Assembly: GCF_009696005.1 (NCBI RefSeq)
Contig: NZ_VUMV01000005.1
Coordinates: 1 to 64,000, forward strand
Reading direction: 5' to 3'
DNA: 64,000 nt
DNA from: Bilifractor porci
GTDB lineage: Bacteria; Bacillota; Clostridia; Lachnospirales; Lachnospiraceae
The position numbers and the translations under genes were made by a program. Shown here one piece after another: positions 26,406 through 35,513 of this stretch. Position 1 is the first letter of the stretch. Every line of letters begins with the position of its first letter. The notes beneath the pieces are model-generated. The model ran no database searches, was not told the DNA's origin, and saw only the letters and a program-made list of their open reading frames with translations.

Positions 26406-27434
26406 ATGAAAGAATATATTTTGACAGAACCTTATAAAATTGATGTCAGGGAAATGCCGATTCCGGAGCCTGGCGAGGGAGAGGTGTTAATAAAAATCAG
26501 TAATGTGGGAATATGTGGTTCAGATATTCATTTATATAACGGCACATACAGTGGGCCTAACAGCTACCCGATTCTTTTTGGCCATGAGTGGTCCGGCACA
26601 GTTGTAAAAAAAGGCTGCAAGGTCACGAAAGTTGAAGTTGGTGACAAAGTAACAGGAGATTGTTCTAGATACTGCGGGCATTGCGTTAACTGCAAAAGAG
26701 ATAAAAATCTTTGCAAAGAAATAGAAAAGTTTGGAATAACAATTGACGGAGCGTCTTCCGAGTATATTGTCCGTGACGAAAAGTATATCTATAAGGCTCC
26801 TTCAGACATTAATATGAAGCTGCTTGCTTTGACAGAACCTATCTCCGTGGCAAGACACTTAATTGTAAAAATGATTCGTCAGACGGGTACTTTGCGAGAA
26901 AAGAAGATCCTGATTTATGGCGGAGGGGCAATTGGACAGGCGGCGCTTCTGATTCTTAAACATGAGTTCGGATGCGATGATGTTTATCTTTCGGACTTGA
27001 TTCCTTATCGAATGGAACTCTCGGAAAAATTTGGCGGTAAAAAACCGGAACCAGAAGAATTGAAATGGACGTATGAGAATAGCTATTTCAACATGTACAA
27101 CAAGACCCCATTTGACGTTGTGATTGAGACAACAGGGGTTGCAGGAGTTTTTGCAAATGCCCTGAATCTGGTTCGTCCTGGCGGCATACTTGGCTGCGTC
27201 GGCATGATTAGCAGTGTGGAAATTCCACAAAAGCTGATTGTAACAAAAGCAATGACAATCATAGGAAGCATTGGAGGAACGGAAGAATTCGATGATGTAA
27301 TCCGTTTTATTCACAGTAACGAAGAGCTTGTAAAAAATATGGTCAGCCATGAGGTTTCTTGTGATAATATTCCGGAGGCATTTGAGCATGCTTCAAATCC
27401 ACAGGATGCAATGAAGGTAAGCATAGTTTTTTAG
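26406..27434 (+). CDS. Zinc-dependent medium-chain alcohol dehydrogenase (1)
   Basis: A 342-residue NAD(P)-dependent dehydrogenase, likely oxidising a ring hydroxyl. The GroES-like half has the catalytic-zinc Cys in GICGSDIHLY, FGHEWSGTV, and the structural-zinc cluster CGHCVNCKRDKNLC. The Rossmann half has YGGGAIGQAALLIL. Its own ribosome site is weak (TGGGAAA). A 20-codon reading frame (MAENTLL...) starts at 26375 behind AGGAGG and ends inside this gene in another frame, so translation may be coupled to it. With no iolG-type dehydrogenase in the cluster, this enzyme may make the inosose or the diketone. Similarity to sorbitol and threonine dehydrogenases leaves the substrate open. Confidence 0.82.
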   Translation: MKEYILTEPYKIDVREMPIPEPGEGEVLIKISNVGICGSDIHLYNGTYSGPNSYPILFGHEWSGTVVKKGCKVTKVEVGDKVTGDCSRYCGHCVNCKRDKNLCKEIEKFGITIDGASSEYIVRDEKYIYKAPSDINMKLLALTEPISVARHLIVKMIRQTGTLREKKILIYGGGAIGQAALLILKHEFGCDDVYLSDLIPYRMELSEKFGGKKPEPEELKWTYENSYFNMYNKTPFDVVIETTGVAGVFANALNLVRPGGILGCVGMISSVEIPQKLIVTKAMTIIGSIGGTEEFDDVIRFIHSNEELVKNMVSHEVSCDNIPEAFEHASNPQDAMKVSIVF

Positions 27435-27464
27435 TTTTATTTAACGGAAGGAAGTGCGCAGAAA

Positions 27465-28532
27465 ATGGATGGAAAAATGAAGGCGGTCGTGCTTCATGGT
27501 CCGGATGATTACACGGTGGATCTAATTGATATTCCAAAACCGGGAAGAGACGAAGTTCTTGTTAAGATAATGGGAGTCGCTATTTGCGGGTCGGATCCGG
27601 GGCTGTTTTCCGGGGCAAAAAGAAATAATGGATGGCCGCCGAAGTATCCTTTTGTACTCGGTCATGAATTTGCAGGGCAGGTAGTAGAACTTGGAGAGAA
27701 TGTTACGAAATTTAGGATAGGCGACCGGGTAGCAGGTGAAGCTCATTGCGGTTGCGGTCACTGCGAGATGTGTATGAAAGGCTTTTACAACCTTTGCCTG
27801 AATTACGGAAAAGAAGGATCAGGGCATCATCATTATGGACACAACACCATGGGGTGTTACGCACAATATGAAAAATATAATGTAAAGGCACTGACAGCAC
27901 TTCCTGATTCTTTGAGCTATGATGAAGGAACTCTTGTGGATACAGCTGGGACTGCATACAATGCGATTCGCTTGACGGGGATTGAGCCTGGCGGTTATAC
28001 AGCAATTATCGGACCGGGTCCAATGGGACTTCTGGCTATGGAGATTGCAAATGCCATGGGTTCACAGACTATTGTTATTGGAAGGGGACATCGCCTGGAA
28101 GTAGCAAAGAAGTTGGGGGCTACTTATACCGTTAATTTTGAAGAGACGAAGGATGTAGTGGAAGAAGTTAGGAAAATTACGGGTGGCTATGGGGCGCATC
28201 AGGTTATTGAATGTGCCGGAAATACTTCTGCATTTATGGAAGCGGTACAGATGGCCAGAAAAAACGGGCAGGTAGCATTTATTACTATCCCGGGAGAAGA
28301 TGGCCAGATGGTTGCAGGAAAATCACTTGTTATGAACCAGATCACTTTACATGGTGTGCGGGCAAATCCAAATTGTTCTTCTACAGTAATTAACCTCATG
28401 GCACAAAAGAGAATTAACGCTAAGGCACTTATTACACATACGTTTTCTATCGATCAGATTCATGAAGCGTTTGAAACGTTCATATACAGAAAGGACGGAG
28501 CTGTTAAAGTAGTTGTTCATCCGAATGACTAA
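27465..28532 (+). CDS. Zinc-dependent medium-chain alcohol dehydrogenase (2)
   Basis: A 355-residue paralogue of the preceding enzyme, 30 bases downstream. It has the catalytic Cys in AICGSDPGLF, LGHEFAGQVVELG, the structural-zinc cluster CGCGHCEMCMKGFYNLC, a His-rich stretch GHHHYGHNT, and the coenzyme fold IIGPGPMGLLAMEIA. The start is ATG behind GGAAGG. Two consecutive dehydrogenases fit two successive oxidations of a cyclitol, the second being the IolM-like step before ring opening. Which copy does which step cannot be decided from sequence. Confidence 0.82.
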   Translation: MDGKMKAVVLHGPDDYTVDLIDIPKPGRDEVLVKIMGVAICGSDPGLFSGAKRNNGWPPKYPFVLGHEFAGQVVELGENVTKFRIGDRVAGEAHCGCGHCEMCMKGFYNLCLNYGKEGSGHHHYGHNTMGCYAQYEKYNVKALTALPDSLSYDEGTLVDTAGTAYNAIRLTGIEPGGYTAIIGPGPMGLLAMEIANAMGSQTIVIGRGHRLEVAKKLGATYTVNFEETKDVVEEVRKITGGYGAHQVIECAGNTSAFMEAVQMARKNGQVAFITIPGEDGQMVAGKSLVMNQITLHGVRANPNCSSTVINLMAQKRINAKALITHTFSIDQIHEAFETFIYRKDGAVKVVVHPND

Positions 28533-28580
28533 TATAAGAAAGAAGGCTATTTTGATGGGTAATGTATAGGAGGGCTTCTT

Positions 28581-30095
28581 TTGTATAGGTTTAATGAAGA
28601 AAATGTGATATTACGCATGACAGATATCACAAAGCGTTTCCCAGGAACTTTAGCATTGGATCATGTTCGACTGACATGTGAGAAGGGGAAAGTGCATGTT
28701 TTACTGGGAGAGAATGGCGCGGGAAAATCCACTCTGGTTAAGGTTGTTTGCGGACTTTACAGCCTTGATGAAGGAACTGAATGGTATGACGGAAAAGAAG
28801 TGAATTTTTCTAATGTAAAGGAATCGATGGCGGCAGGGATTGGGATGATTCATCAGGAACTCAGTCTCCTTCCGGAAAGAACAGTTGCGCAGAATATTTT
28901 TGCAGGTCATGAGCCAATGAAGCGGAAAGGGATCATAGATATCAAGAAGATGATTTCTGACAGTCAGGCTATTCTGGACAGACTGGGATTGGACTATGAT
29001 CCAAATGCGCTTGTTAAGAAACTGAGTATAGCACAACAGCAGATGGTGGAGGTGGCAAAAGCACTTTCACATGATGTGAAACTGTTGATTATGGATGAGC
29101 CAACATCATCGCTTACCAGTAAAGAGATAAGAACTCTTTTTGGAATTGTTCGCCGTCTTACCGCCGAGGGAGTTGCAATTATCTATATATCTCATCGCAT
29201 GGAGGAGATTCAGGAAATAGGTGATTGCGTGACTGTAATGAGGGATGGCCAGTATATTGATACCGTTGACGCAAAAACAGCCACCATGGACGATTTGATT
29301 GCCATGATGGTAGGTAGAAAACTCGGGAAAATGTATGAAAGAAACTTCCAAAAACCCGAGGACATTATTTTTGAAACCAGGAATTTAGCGGGATTACGTT
29401 TTAAGAACGTCAATATTTCGGTTCGTTCGGGAGAAATTGTTTCACTCTATGGGCTTGTTGGAGCCGGCAGATCAGAGATTGCAATGGCGGCTTTCGGATA
29501 TGATCCTATAGATGAAGGAACAGTCCTGTTGTTTGGAAAAGAAATTAAACATCCAACGCCATATAATTGTGTGAAGGCTGGAATGGGATTCCTTCCAGAA
29601 GATAGAAAAACACAGGGGCTTCATCTGGCAATGCCGATTGCGGATAATGTTGTTGAAGCCAGCCTTGGAAAAATATTTAAAAGAGGGTTTTTAAATAGTA
29701 AAAGAGAGAATGAGATAGCAGAAAAATATATCAATGATCTTAAGATAGCTACACCAGGTGCGGAAAAACTTGTCGGAGAACTCTCCGGAGGAAATCAGCA
29801 GAAAGTAGTAATTGCAAAATGGCTGGCGACAGGATGCAAATTCTTGATATTTGATGAGCCGACACGAGGAATTGATGTTGGAGCAAAAAGTGAAATTTAC
29901 AAGTTGATGGATACCCTGGTCGGTCAAGGATATGGAATTCTTATGATCTCCTCCGACTTGCAGGAAGTTATTGGAGTCAGCGACAGGTGCTATGTAATGA
30001 AGGATGGGCTCATTACCGGCGAGTTGGAACATCAGGAACTCACACAGGAGCGCATCATGCAATTTGCATTTGGTGGGAAAGGAGCAACGGAATGA
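28581..30095 (+). CDS. Sugar ABC importer, duplicated ATPase (RbsA type)
   Basis: Energy subunit of the importer; 504 residues with two ATPase halves. The first half has Walker A GENGAGKST, LSIAQQQMVEVAKAL and LLIMDEPTSSLT. The second has the degenerate GLVGAGRSE loop, signature LSGGNQQKVVIAKWL and FDEPTRGIDVG, as in RbsA/MglA/inositol-type systems. The start is TTG with AGGAGGG six bases upstream. It ends in an ATGA overlap with the first permease. Confidence 0.95.
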   Translation: MYRFNEENVILRMTDITKRFPGTLALDHVRLTCEKGKVHVLLGENGAGKSTLVKVVCGLYSLDEGTEWYDGKEVNFSNVKESMAAGIGMIHQELSLLPERTVAQNIFAGHEPMKRKGIIDIKKMISDSQAILDRLGLDYDPNALVKKLSIAQQQMVEVAKALSHDVKLLIMDEPTSSLTSKEIRTLFGIVRRLTAEGVAIIYISHRMEEIQEIGDCVTVMRDGQYIDTVDAKTATMDDLIAMMVGRKLGKMYERNFQKPEDIIFETRNLAGLRFKNVNISVRSGEIVSLYGLVGAGRSEIAMAAFGYDPIDEGTVLLFGKEIKHPTPYNCVKAGMGFLPEDRKTQGLHLAMPIADNVVEASLGKIFKRGFLNSKRENEIAEKYINDLKIATPGAEKLVGELSGGNQQKVVIAKWLATGCKFLIFDEPTRGIDVGAKSEIYKLMDTLVGQGYGILMISSDLQEVIGVSDRCYVMKDGLITGELEHQELTQERIMQFAFGGKGATE

Positions 30096-31066
30096 TTAAA
30101 AAGGGTAAAATAAAAATTCCGGGCATAGCACTTTTTGTGATAGTTCTGTATATATTATTCTGTTTTATCGCACAGAGCTTTTTTTCCTGGTATAATTTCG
30201 TTCTTATACTTAGAAATAGCTGCACATTGTTGATTGTATCTCTAGGTATGACATGGTCTATTCTTATAGCCCAAACAGATCTTTCGGTTGGTTCTGTTAT
30301 GTCTATGGGCGCTGTTATGTCTGCAGTCATGTCCAATGCGGGGATTCCTACAGTTGTTATCGTTATTTGCGTTTTGGCAATGGGCGTTGGAGTTGGTTCT
30401 TTAAATGGTATTCTGATTTCAAAATTTAAATTTGATTTTTGGGTCACTACCTTTTCAACGATGAGTATATTTGCTGGGTTAGCATTGGTTATTGCAAATG
30501 GCGCAACTGTTGGTTTCGAAAACAAATTCTATGATTTTATCGGAAATGCGACGCTTCCGGGAGGGATTTACTGGCTAATTATTATTACTGCTTTGATTAG
30601 CGGAATTTGCATCTATGTTGAACGGAATACAGAGTTTGGATTTAATATGTTTTCTGTAGGAGGATGCGAATCAGCAGCAATAGATAGCGGTATTAACGTG
30701 GCAAAAAATCAGTTTTTGGTTTATCTGTTCAGTGGGATTCTTTCATCAATTTCGGGTATCCTTGTAGCAGGAATGTCAAACGCAGGAGCTCCGACAGTCG
30801 GAGTAGATTACACATTTACAGCTATGGCTGCTGTGGTCATCGGTGGCACACCGTTTATAGGTGGAAAGGGCGGTATAGTAGGAACAATTTTTGGGACATT
30901 ATTGCTGCGTATTCTGACAAGTGGATTGAGCATGATGGGGATTGCGCCTACGTGGCAAAAAGCAATTACTGGGGTCATCATTGTGTCGCTGATTGTAGTA
31001 GATGTTGTCAATGAAAACCGGGTTGTGAAAAATGGATTAAGGAGGATCTATACAGATGCAGAATAA
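30092..31066 (+). CDS. Sugar ABC importer permease (RbsC type), 1
   Basis: A 324-residue membrane permease with about eight to ten hydrophobic helices. It carries the family's cytoplasmic signature around GSLNGILISKFKFDFWVTT, AQTDLSVGSVMSMGAVMSA and GGTPFIGGKGGIVGTIFG. The start is chosen at the ATG overlapping the ATPase stop. It overlaps the second permease by 11 bases. Two different permeases imply a heterodimeric channel. Confidence 0.95.
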   Translation: MIKKGKIKIPGIALFVIVLYILFCFIAQSFFSWYNFVLILRNSCTLLIVSLGMTWSILIAQTDLSVGSVMSMGAVMSAVMSNAGIPTVVIVICVLAMGVGVGSLNGILISKFKFDFWVTTFSTMSIFAGLALVIANGATVGFENKFYDFIGNATLPGGIYWLIIITALISGICIYVERNTEFGFNMFSVGGCESAAIDSGINVAKNQFLVYLFSGILSSISGILVAGMSNAGAPTVGVDYTFTAMAAVVIGGTPFIGGKGGIVGTIFGTLLLRILTSGLSMMGIAPTWQKAITGVIIVSLIVVDVVNENRVVKNGLRRIYTDAE

Positions 31067-32039
31067 AAAACAGATTATCAATCTGGCTTCCAGATTTCTG
31101 ATTCTCCTGATTTTGTGCGTCGTTATGTCATTTCTTCGTCCAGATGCATTTCTTACGGCAAATAATCTGAGACAGGTTTTGCTGGAACAGGCGCCTTTTA
31201 CGATTCTGATCAGCTTCGGAATGAGTCTTTGTATTATTTCACATGGAATTGATATTTCACTGTCCTCAACGATGGTTTTATCAGCTTATCTTAGTGCGAA
31301 TGCATTTCTGAATGGAAAGTATTTTCTAGGAGCTTTAATTGCGATAGCTGTTGGCGGCGGATTTGGGGCTCTTAATGGAATATTAATTAGCAAAATAAAG
31401 GTACCGGCATTTATCGCAACTTATAGTGTCGATTTTATCGCTCTGGGATTGGCATATGTTATCTGCGATGGAAAGTATATCTATGGTTTTCCGGATTCTT
31501 TCAGAGCACTTGTGACAGGAGAACTTATTCCGGGGTTACCTAATATTGCGCTGGTAACAATTGTTGTTTTTGTTATTCTTTATGTTTTAACCAGGTTTAC
31601 AAACTATGGCAGAGGATTTTATTCCATTGGGCATAATGCAACGGCAACAAAGCTATCAGGTATAAAAGCAGATGGAATTGTATGCTCCGTTTATATTATA
31701 GGAGGTTTGCTTGCGGCATTGACAGGGGTTCTCTATCTGGCAAGATTGAATTCTGCTGATCCTAGTATTCGTGGAACACTGACAATGGATTCCCTTGCGG
31801 CTTCGTTGATCGGAGGTATTCCTTTCTCGGGAGGAACCGGAACATTGGCTAATACAATTGCGGGTGCTTTTATTATTGTAGTTATTAGAAATGGGATGAA
31901 TATTTTAAATGTTCCAACGACTTGGAATCAGGTTGTTGTAGGTGTCGTCATTGTATTCTCTCTGTTCTATGAGGCTTTTATGGATAAAATGTTTGTGCGT
32001 TTGGCAGCAAAAAACAAGACAAAGGAGCAGGCTGCTTAA
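31056..32039 (+). CDS. Sugar ABC importer permease (RbsC type), 2
   Basis: A 327-residue permease partner with SHGIDISLSSTMVLSAYLSA, FGALNGILISKIKVPAFIATYS, and GGIPFSGGTGTLANTIAGAF. Its start lies inside the end of the first permease gene, so translation is coupled. A 33-base gap with AAGGAGGAAAG leads to the binding-protein gene. Confidence 0.95.
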   Translation: MQNKKQIINLASRFLILLILCVVMSFLRPDAFLTANNLRQVLLEQAPFTILISFGMSLCIISHGIDISLSSTMVLSAYLSANAFLNGKYFLGALIAIAVGGGFGALNGILISKIKVPAFIATYSVDFIALGLAYVICDGKYIYGFPDSFRALVTGELIPGLPNIALVTIVVFVILYVLTRFTNYGRGFYSIGHNATATKLSGIKADGIVCSVYIIGGLLAALTGVLYLARLNSADPSIRGTLTMDSLAASLIGGIPFSGGTGTLANTIAGAFIIVVIRNGMNILNVPTTWNQVVVGVVIVFSLFYEAFMDKMFVRLAAKNKTKEQAA

Positions 32040-32072
32040 GATAAACGTTGTATTTCTAAGGAGGAAAGATTT

Positions 32073-33221
32073 ATGAAAAAAAGAAACTTATCAATTTTAT
32101 TATCATTGGTAATGGCTGCTGCAATAGCTGGATGTGGTAGTTCTTCTACTGCTTCTTCCGCTGATTCCAAGGCGGAAAGTTCATCAGCAGAGGAGGCTTC
32201 ATCTGCAGCAGCGTCTGCATCTTCAGTTTCCGGAGAATCCGTTGGTTCGAGCTCCGTTTCTTCGACAAGTGGTAATGATACTGCGACAGCAACTGCTGGA
32301 GCAATTACATCAGATAATTATACACCGGGCACAACACAGGATGCAGGAGAAGCTGCGGGTAAAAACATTACTTTTATTATCAAAAACACAACAGCACCAT
32401 TTTTTATCAGTATGAAGGAGGGCGCAGAACAGGCAGGAAAAGATTATGGAGTAACAGTATCCGTTCAGGCACCTACTGATACAGATGAAGGGGCTGGTAA
32501 TACACAGCAAACACAGCTTGCTGAACAGGCAATTGCAAGTAAGACGGATTGCCTTTGCATTGCGCCGGTGGATAATGAAGCTATTATGCCTGCAATGAAG
32601 AAGGTGAATGATGCAGGAATCCCAATTGTCGAAGTTAATTCTCGGTTGTCTGATGAGAGTTTTTCATCAACGTTTGTTGGACTTGAGAATGTGCAGCAGG
32701 GTTATGATACGATGGAGCAGCTGATTAAGGGACTGAACGGAGAGGGAAAGATCTTTCTGATTGAAGGGACGACAGGTGCACAGACATCAGCAGACAGAAT
32801 TACTGGTGCGAAGAAGGCACTGGAAGAAGATGGACCAAATATTGAGGTGGTTGCACAGCAATCTGCAAATTATAATCGAGCCGAGGCGCTGAATGTTGTG
32901 CAAAATCTGCTTCAGTCAAATCCGGATGTTGATGGAATCTTTTGCTGCAATGATGAAATGGCTCTTGGTGCTGTTGAAGCTGTAGATTCAGCAGGAAAAA
33001 CCGGTGATATCCTTATTACAGGCCAGGACGCGAATGACGATGCAGTTTCTGCACTTAAAGAAGGTAAGATTTATGCGACATCGTATGGCAATCCTTATAT
33101 GCAGGGATATATGGGAGTGGTTGCAGCAGTTGATACGCTTAATGGTGGCGCGAAGAGTGATTTCTATCAGGTGCAGACAAAAGTTGTTACAATAGACAAT
33201 GCAGATACGTTCAAAGATTGA
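32073..33221 (+). CDS. Sugar-binding lipoprotein of the ABC importer (RbsB type)
   Basis: A 382-residue solute receptor. A lipoprotein signal ends at Cys21 (AIAGC), then a Ser/Ala-rich tether of about 70 residues. The Peripla_BP_4 domain starts near KNITFIIKNTTAPFFISMKEGAEQAG and includes DCLCIAPVDNEAIMPAM, GKIFLIEGTTGAQTSADR, DGIFCCNDEMALGAVEAV and TGQDANDDAV. This is the ribose/inositol/galactose receptor class. Gene context suggests a cyclitol ligand. Confidence 0.94.
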   Translation: MKKRNLSILLSLVMAAAIAGCGSSSTASSADSKAESSSAEEASSAAASASSVSGESVGSSSVSSTSGNDTATATAGAITSDNYTPGTTQDAGEAAGKNITFIIKNTTAPFFISMKEGAEQAGKDYGVTVSVQAPTDTDEGAGNTQQTQLAEQAIASKTDCLCIAPVDNEAIMPAMKKVNDAGIPIVEVNSRLSDESFSSTFVGLENVQQGYDTMEQLIKGLNGEGKIFLIEGTTGAQTSADRITGAKKALEEDGPNIEVVAQQSANYNRAEALNVVQNLLQSNPDVDGIFCCNDEMALGAVEAVDSAGKTGDILITGQDANDDAVSALKEGKIYATSYGNPYMQGYMGVVAAVDTLNGGAKSDFYQVQTKVVTIDNADTFKD

Positions 33222-33269
33222 TAATACACGAACTGTAATAGAAAGATCAAGTAAAGAGGAGACCTGTAA

Positions 33270-34403
33270 ATGGATAAAGCAAAAATGAATCTGGATAAAT
33301 GGATTTTCACTGAAAACCCCACTATCTTTTTTGAAAATACTCCTGTAGGACGTTGTAAAAAGGAAGTCTGGGACATGAGTGAGGAAGAAGTGGATAGAGT
33401 CTTAAGGGAAGATTATGGAATTCCAGCTCCTCCGGAACTTGATAAAGCCGGAAGCTATATCCAGACAACTCCGCGCGGAGAACAAATTGAGAATAGGAGG
33501 AAAAGTGATATAGTTTTTGTTCCGGTGGCGTGTACTGAGAATCATGGCATGCATCTACCGACAGGTCAGGATTTGTTTCAGGTAACGATGTTTCTGGAAG
33601 GAATGAAGAGACATCTGGCGAAACAGGGAAAAGTTTTAAATATTGCATGGCCTTGTCTTCTTTATGGAGGACATCCGTATCATCATATTGGCATGCCGGG
33701 AACGGTGATTATGCCGCAAGAGGTTGTGGTCGAGACTGTTGTACATGTAATGGCTGGTTTGTGGGATGATGGATACAGAAAAATAATTCTGGTAAATAAC
33801 CATGGTCAGTTGTGGAATCTTGTGACAGGCCTTCAGCAGTTTACAAAGAGATATCAGGTACCAGGCATTTTTGAGGTCTTTGACTGGCACCGTTCGGTTC
33901 GGGAGTTCTTTCAGCCGAATAATGGTCAGGAAAACAGCATGGAAACACCTTTCAATCATGCTTGTGAGAGTGAGACGTCACTTGGCCTCCTGGGATTCCC
34001 GGATATGATTGATATGAGCAGGGCGGTCGATACAAAACCAGAGCCGTTTCTTGATACAGGATGGTTTGACAATTCGACAGATAACTATCATCGCCCACAT
34101 AGGTGGGATGAGGGAGAAGGGCATGCAGCAATTGAGCGATATGCAACTCCGGAAGGATGCGTTGGGACACCTACGATTGCTACAGCGGATAAAGCAAAAA
34201 GACCGATCCTGGCTATTTGCAGGATGTTGGAACTCCTTTATGATGAGATTAGCACAAAATATCCGGCGGGAGAAGTTCCTAAAGCGGAAACAATGACTAT
34301 GAGAACGTCGGAAGAGATTGCTCCGTTCTTGAAGGAGCCGCTTAGTGAGGGTTGGAAGTCCATTTGGCAGCTTCCGAAAATCGGACCTGCGGAGAGTTTG
34401 TAA
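33270..34403 (+). CDS. iolN: Creatininase-family ring hydrolase, IolN-like
   Basis: A 377-residue hydrolase. The N-terminal extension (LDKWIFTENPTIFFENTPVGRC, VWDM-EEEVDRVLREDYGIP) is, as I recall, characteristic of 3-dehydro-scyllo-inosose hydrolase (IolN), which opens the oxidised inositol ring to 5-keto-L-gluconate. Metal residues are present: Glu and His in CTENHGMHLP, Asp in GQDLF, then LLYGGHPYHHIGMPGTVIMP and LVNNHGQLWN. It is the last gene before a hairpin and then the TIM-barrel gene. The longer length and N-terminus distinguish it from the operon's first creatininase. Confidence 0.8.
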   Translation: MDKAKMNLDKWIFTENPTIFFENTPVGRCKKEVWDMSEEEVDRVLREDYGIPAPPELDKAGSYIQTTPRGEQIENRRKSDIVFVPVACTENHGMHLPTGQDLFQVTMFLEGMKRHLAKQGKVLNIAWPCLLYGGHPYHHIGMPGTVIMPQEVVVETVVHVMAGLWDDGYRKIILVNNHGQLWNLVTGLQQFTKRYQVPGIFEVFDWHRSVREFFQPNNGQENSMETPFNHACESETSLGLLGFPDMIDMSRAVDTKPEPFLDTGWFDNSTDNYHRPHRWDEGEGHAAIERYATPEGCVGTPTIATADKAKRPILAICRMLELLYDEISTKYPAGEVPKAETMTMRTSEEIAPFLKEPLSEGWKSIWQLPKIGPAESL

Positions 34404-34422
34404 TTTGAATTAATGCATTAAA

Positions 34423-34456
34423 AAATGTCCGGGATTTTACTCAATTCCGGACATTT
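34423..34456 (+). terminator. Hairpin after the iolN-like gene, possible attenuating terminator
   Basis: AAATGTCCGGGATT pairs with AATTCCGGACATTT (14 bp, one G-U, 6-base loop). Only a short T run lies within the 3' arm, so read-through to the next gene is likely. Confidence 0.55.
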
Positions 34457-34601
34457 ACTATGGAAAACGATAAGGTTGGAGTGGTTAATATATCGGAAAA
34501 CTGGTTAAAAAATCTAACGAGTTTTCATCATGGTTAAGAATAATAGCTGTTATTTTTATATAGATGTCTGGGACAGGATAGAGAAAAACAGGAGGTTGAA
34601 A

Positions 34602-35426
34602 TTGAAGATCAGGGATAATGTTACTTTTCCACTCTGCTTACAAATATGGGATACAGATTTCAAATCGAGTAATTTTACTAAAATGCTTCAGATTCTGTGC
34701 CAAGAACATTTTTTTGGAGTCGAACTCAACCTTACATCGTTTGATATATCTGAAATTGAAGTGTTGTTGGAATTGCTTCGTTCTTATAATCTGAGGCTTA
34801 CCGGAATTGCGACAGGGGCATGGGCTAAGAAGAATGACTATTCATTCTCCAGTGAAGATGAAAATGCACGAAAGGCATCGGTAAAGGCGTTTATCGAACA
34901 GGTACTGGCTGCGGCAGCATTTGCGAAGACAAAAGTAATTGTCGGAACATTGAAAGGCGCAGTGCAGATAGATAAGCAGAAACAACTGCAAAGTTTTTTT
35001 CGCAGTCTGTGTGAAATTGACGCTGTTAATAAAAAAATGAAAGTTCCTGTTTATCTGGAAGCAACCAACCACTATGAATCTTGTGCAGCAAATACGGTTT
35101 CAGATACTGTAGAGGTGATCAAAAAATTACATGGAGAGGGACGTTATTTTGTCCTTCCGGATACGTATCATATGAATATGGAAGAAACAAACTTTTTTAT
35201 TCCTGTTTTAAAAAACAGAAACTATTTTACGAATATTCATATGTCTGATAATAATAGATGCTTTCCAGGCTATGGAATGTTGCGGTTCGGAGAGGTTTAT
35301 TCAGCATTAAAAGCGGCAGATTATCAAGGAACGGTAACGATAGAAGGGAGAATCCAAAATGATTTTGACGAAGAAATACGAAATTCTGCCGCATTTTTAA
35401 GATGTACTGCGATGAATTTTTGCTGA
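34602..35426 (+). CDS. TIM-barrel sugar epimerase/isomerase, divergent IolO/IolE-like
   Basis: A 274-residue member of the AP-endonuclease-2/xylose-isomerase-like superfamily. The start is taken as TTG with AGGAGG six bases upstream; an in-frame ATG 24 codons earlier has no ribosome site and adds unconserved residues. Metal and substrate motifs are VYLEATNHYES (Glu), VLPDTYHMNMEE (Asp, His), NIHMSDNNRCFPGYG (His, Asp) and TVTIEGR (Glu). These match the 5-keto-gluconate and ketose 3-epimerase class. It is more divergent than the second copy 90 bases away on the other strand. Confidence 0.8.
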   Translation: MKIRDNVTFPLCLQIWDTDFKSSNFTKMLQILCQEHFFGVELNLTSFDISEIEVLLELLRSYNLRLTGIATGAWAKKNDYSFSSEDENARKASVKAFIEQVLAAAAFAKTKVIVGTLKGAVQIDKQKQLQSFFRSLCEIDAVNKKMKVPVYLEATNHYESCAANTVSDTVEVIKKLHGEGRYFVLPDTYHMNMEETNFFIPVLKNRNYFTNIHMSDNNRCFPGYGMLRFGEVYSALKAADYQGTVTIEGRIQNDFDEEIRNSAAFLRCTAMNFC

Positions 35427-35464
35427 AGATAAGCAGAAAAAATATATAATGTTCCGAAGAAAAC

Positions 35465-35493
35465 TTCCGGGTATTTTATAACAATACCCGGAA
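35465..35493. terminator. Shared terminator between convergent TIM-barrel genes
   Basis: A perfect 11-bp stem TTCCGGGTATT / AATACCCGGAA with a 7-base loop between two convergent genes; T-rich sequence follows on the plus strand after 10 bases. Confidence 0.75.
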
Positions 35494-35513
35494 GGAAACG
35501 TGCATTTTTCAAT

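Noticed and set aside
33270-34403. Creatinine amidohydrolase reading of the creatininase-family genes
   Set aside because: No creatinase, sarcosine oxidase or related gene is nearby; the inositol-type neighbours and the long N-terminus favour ring hydrolysis of a cyclitol.
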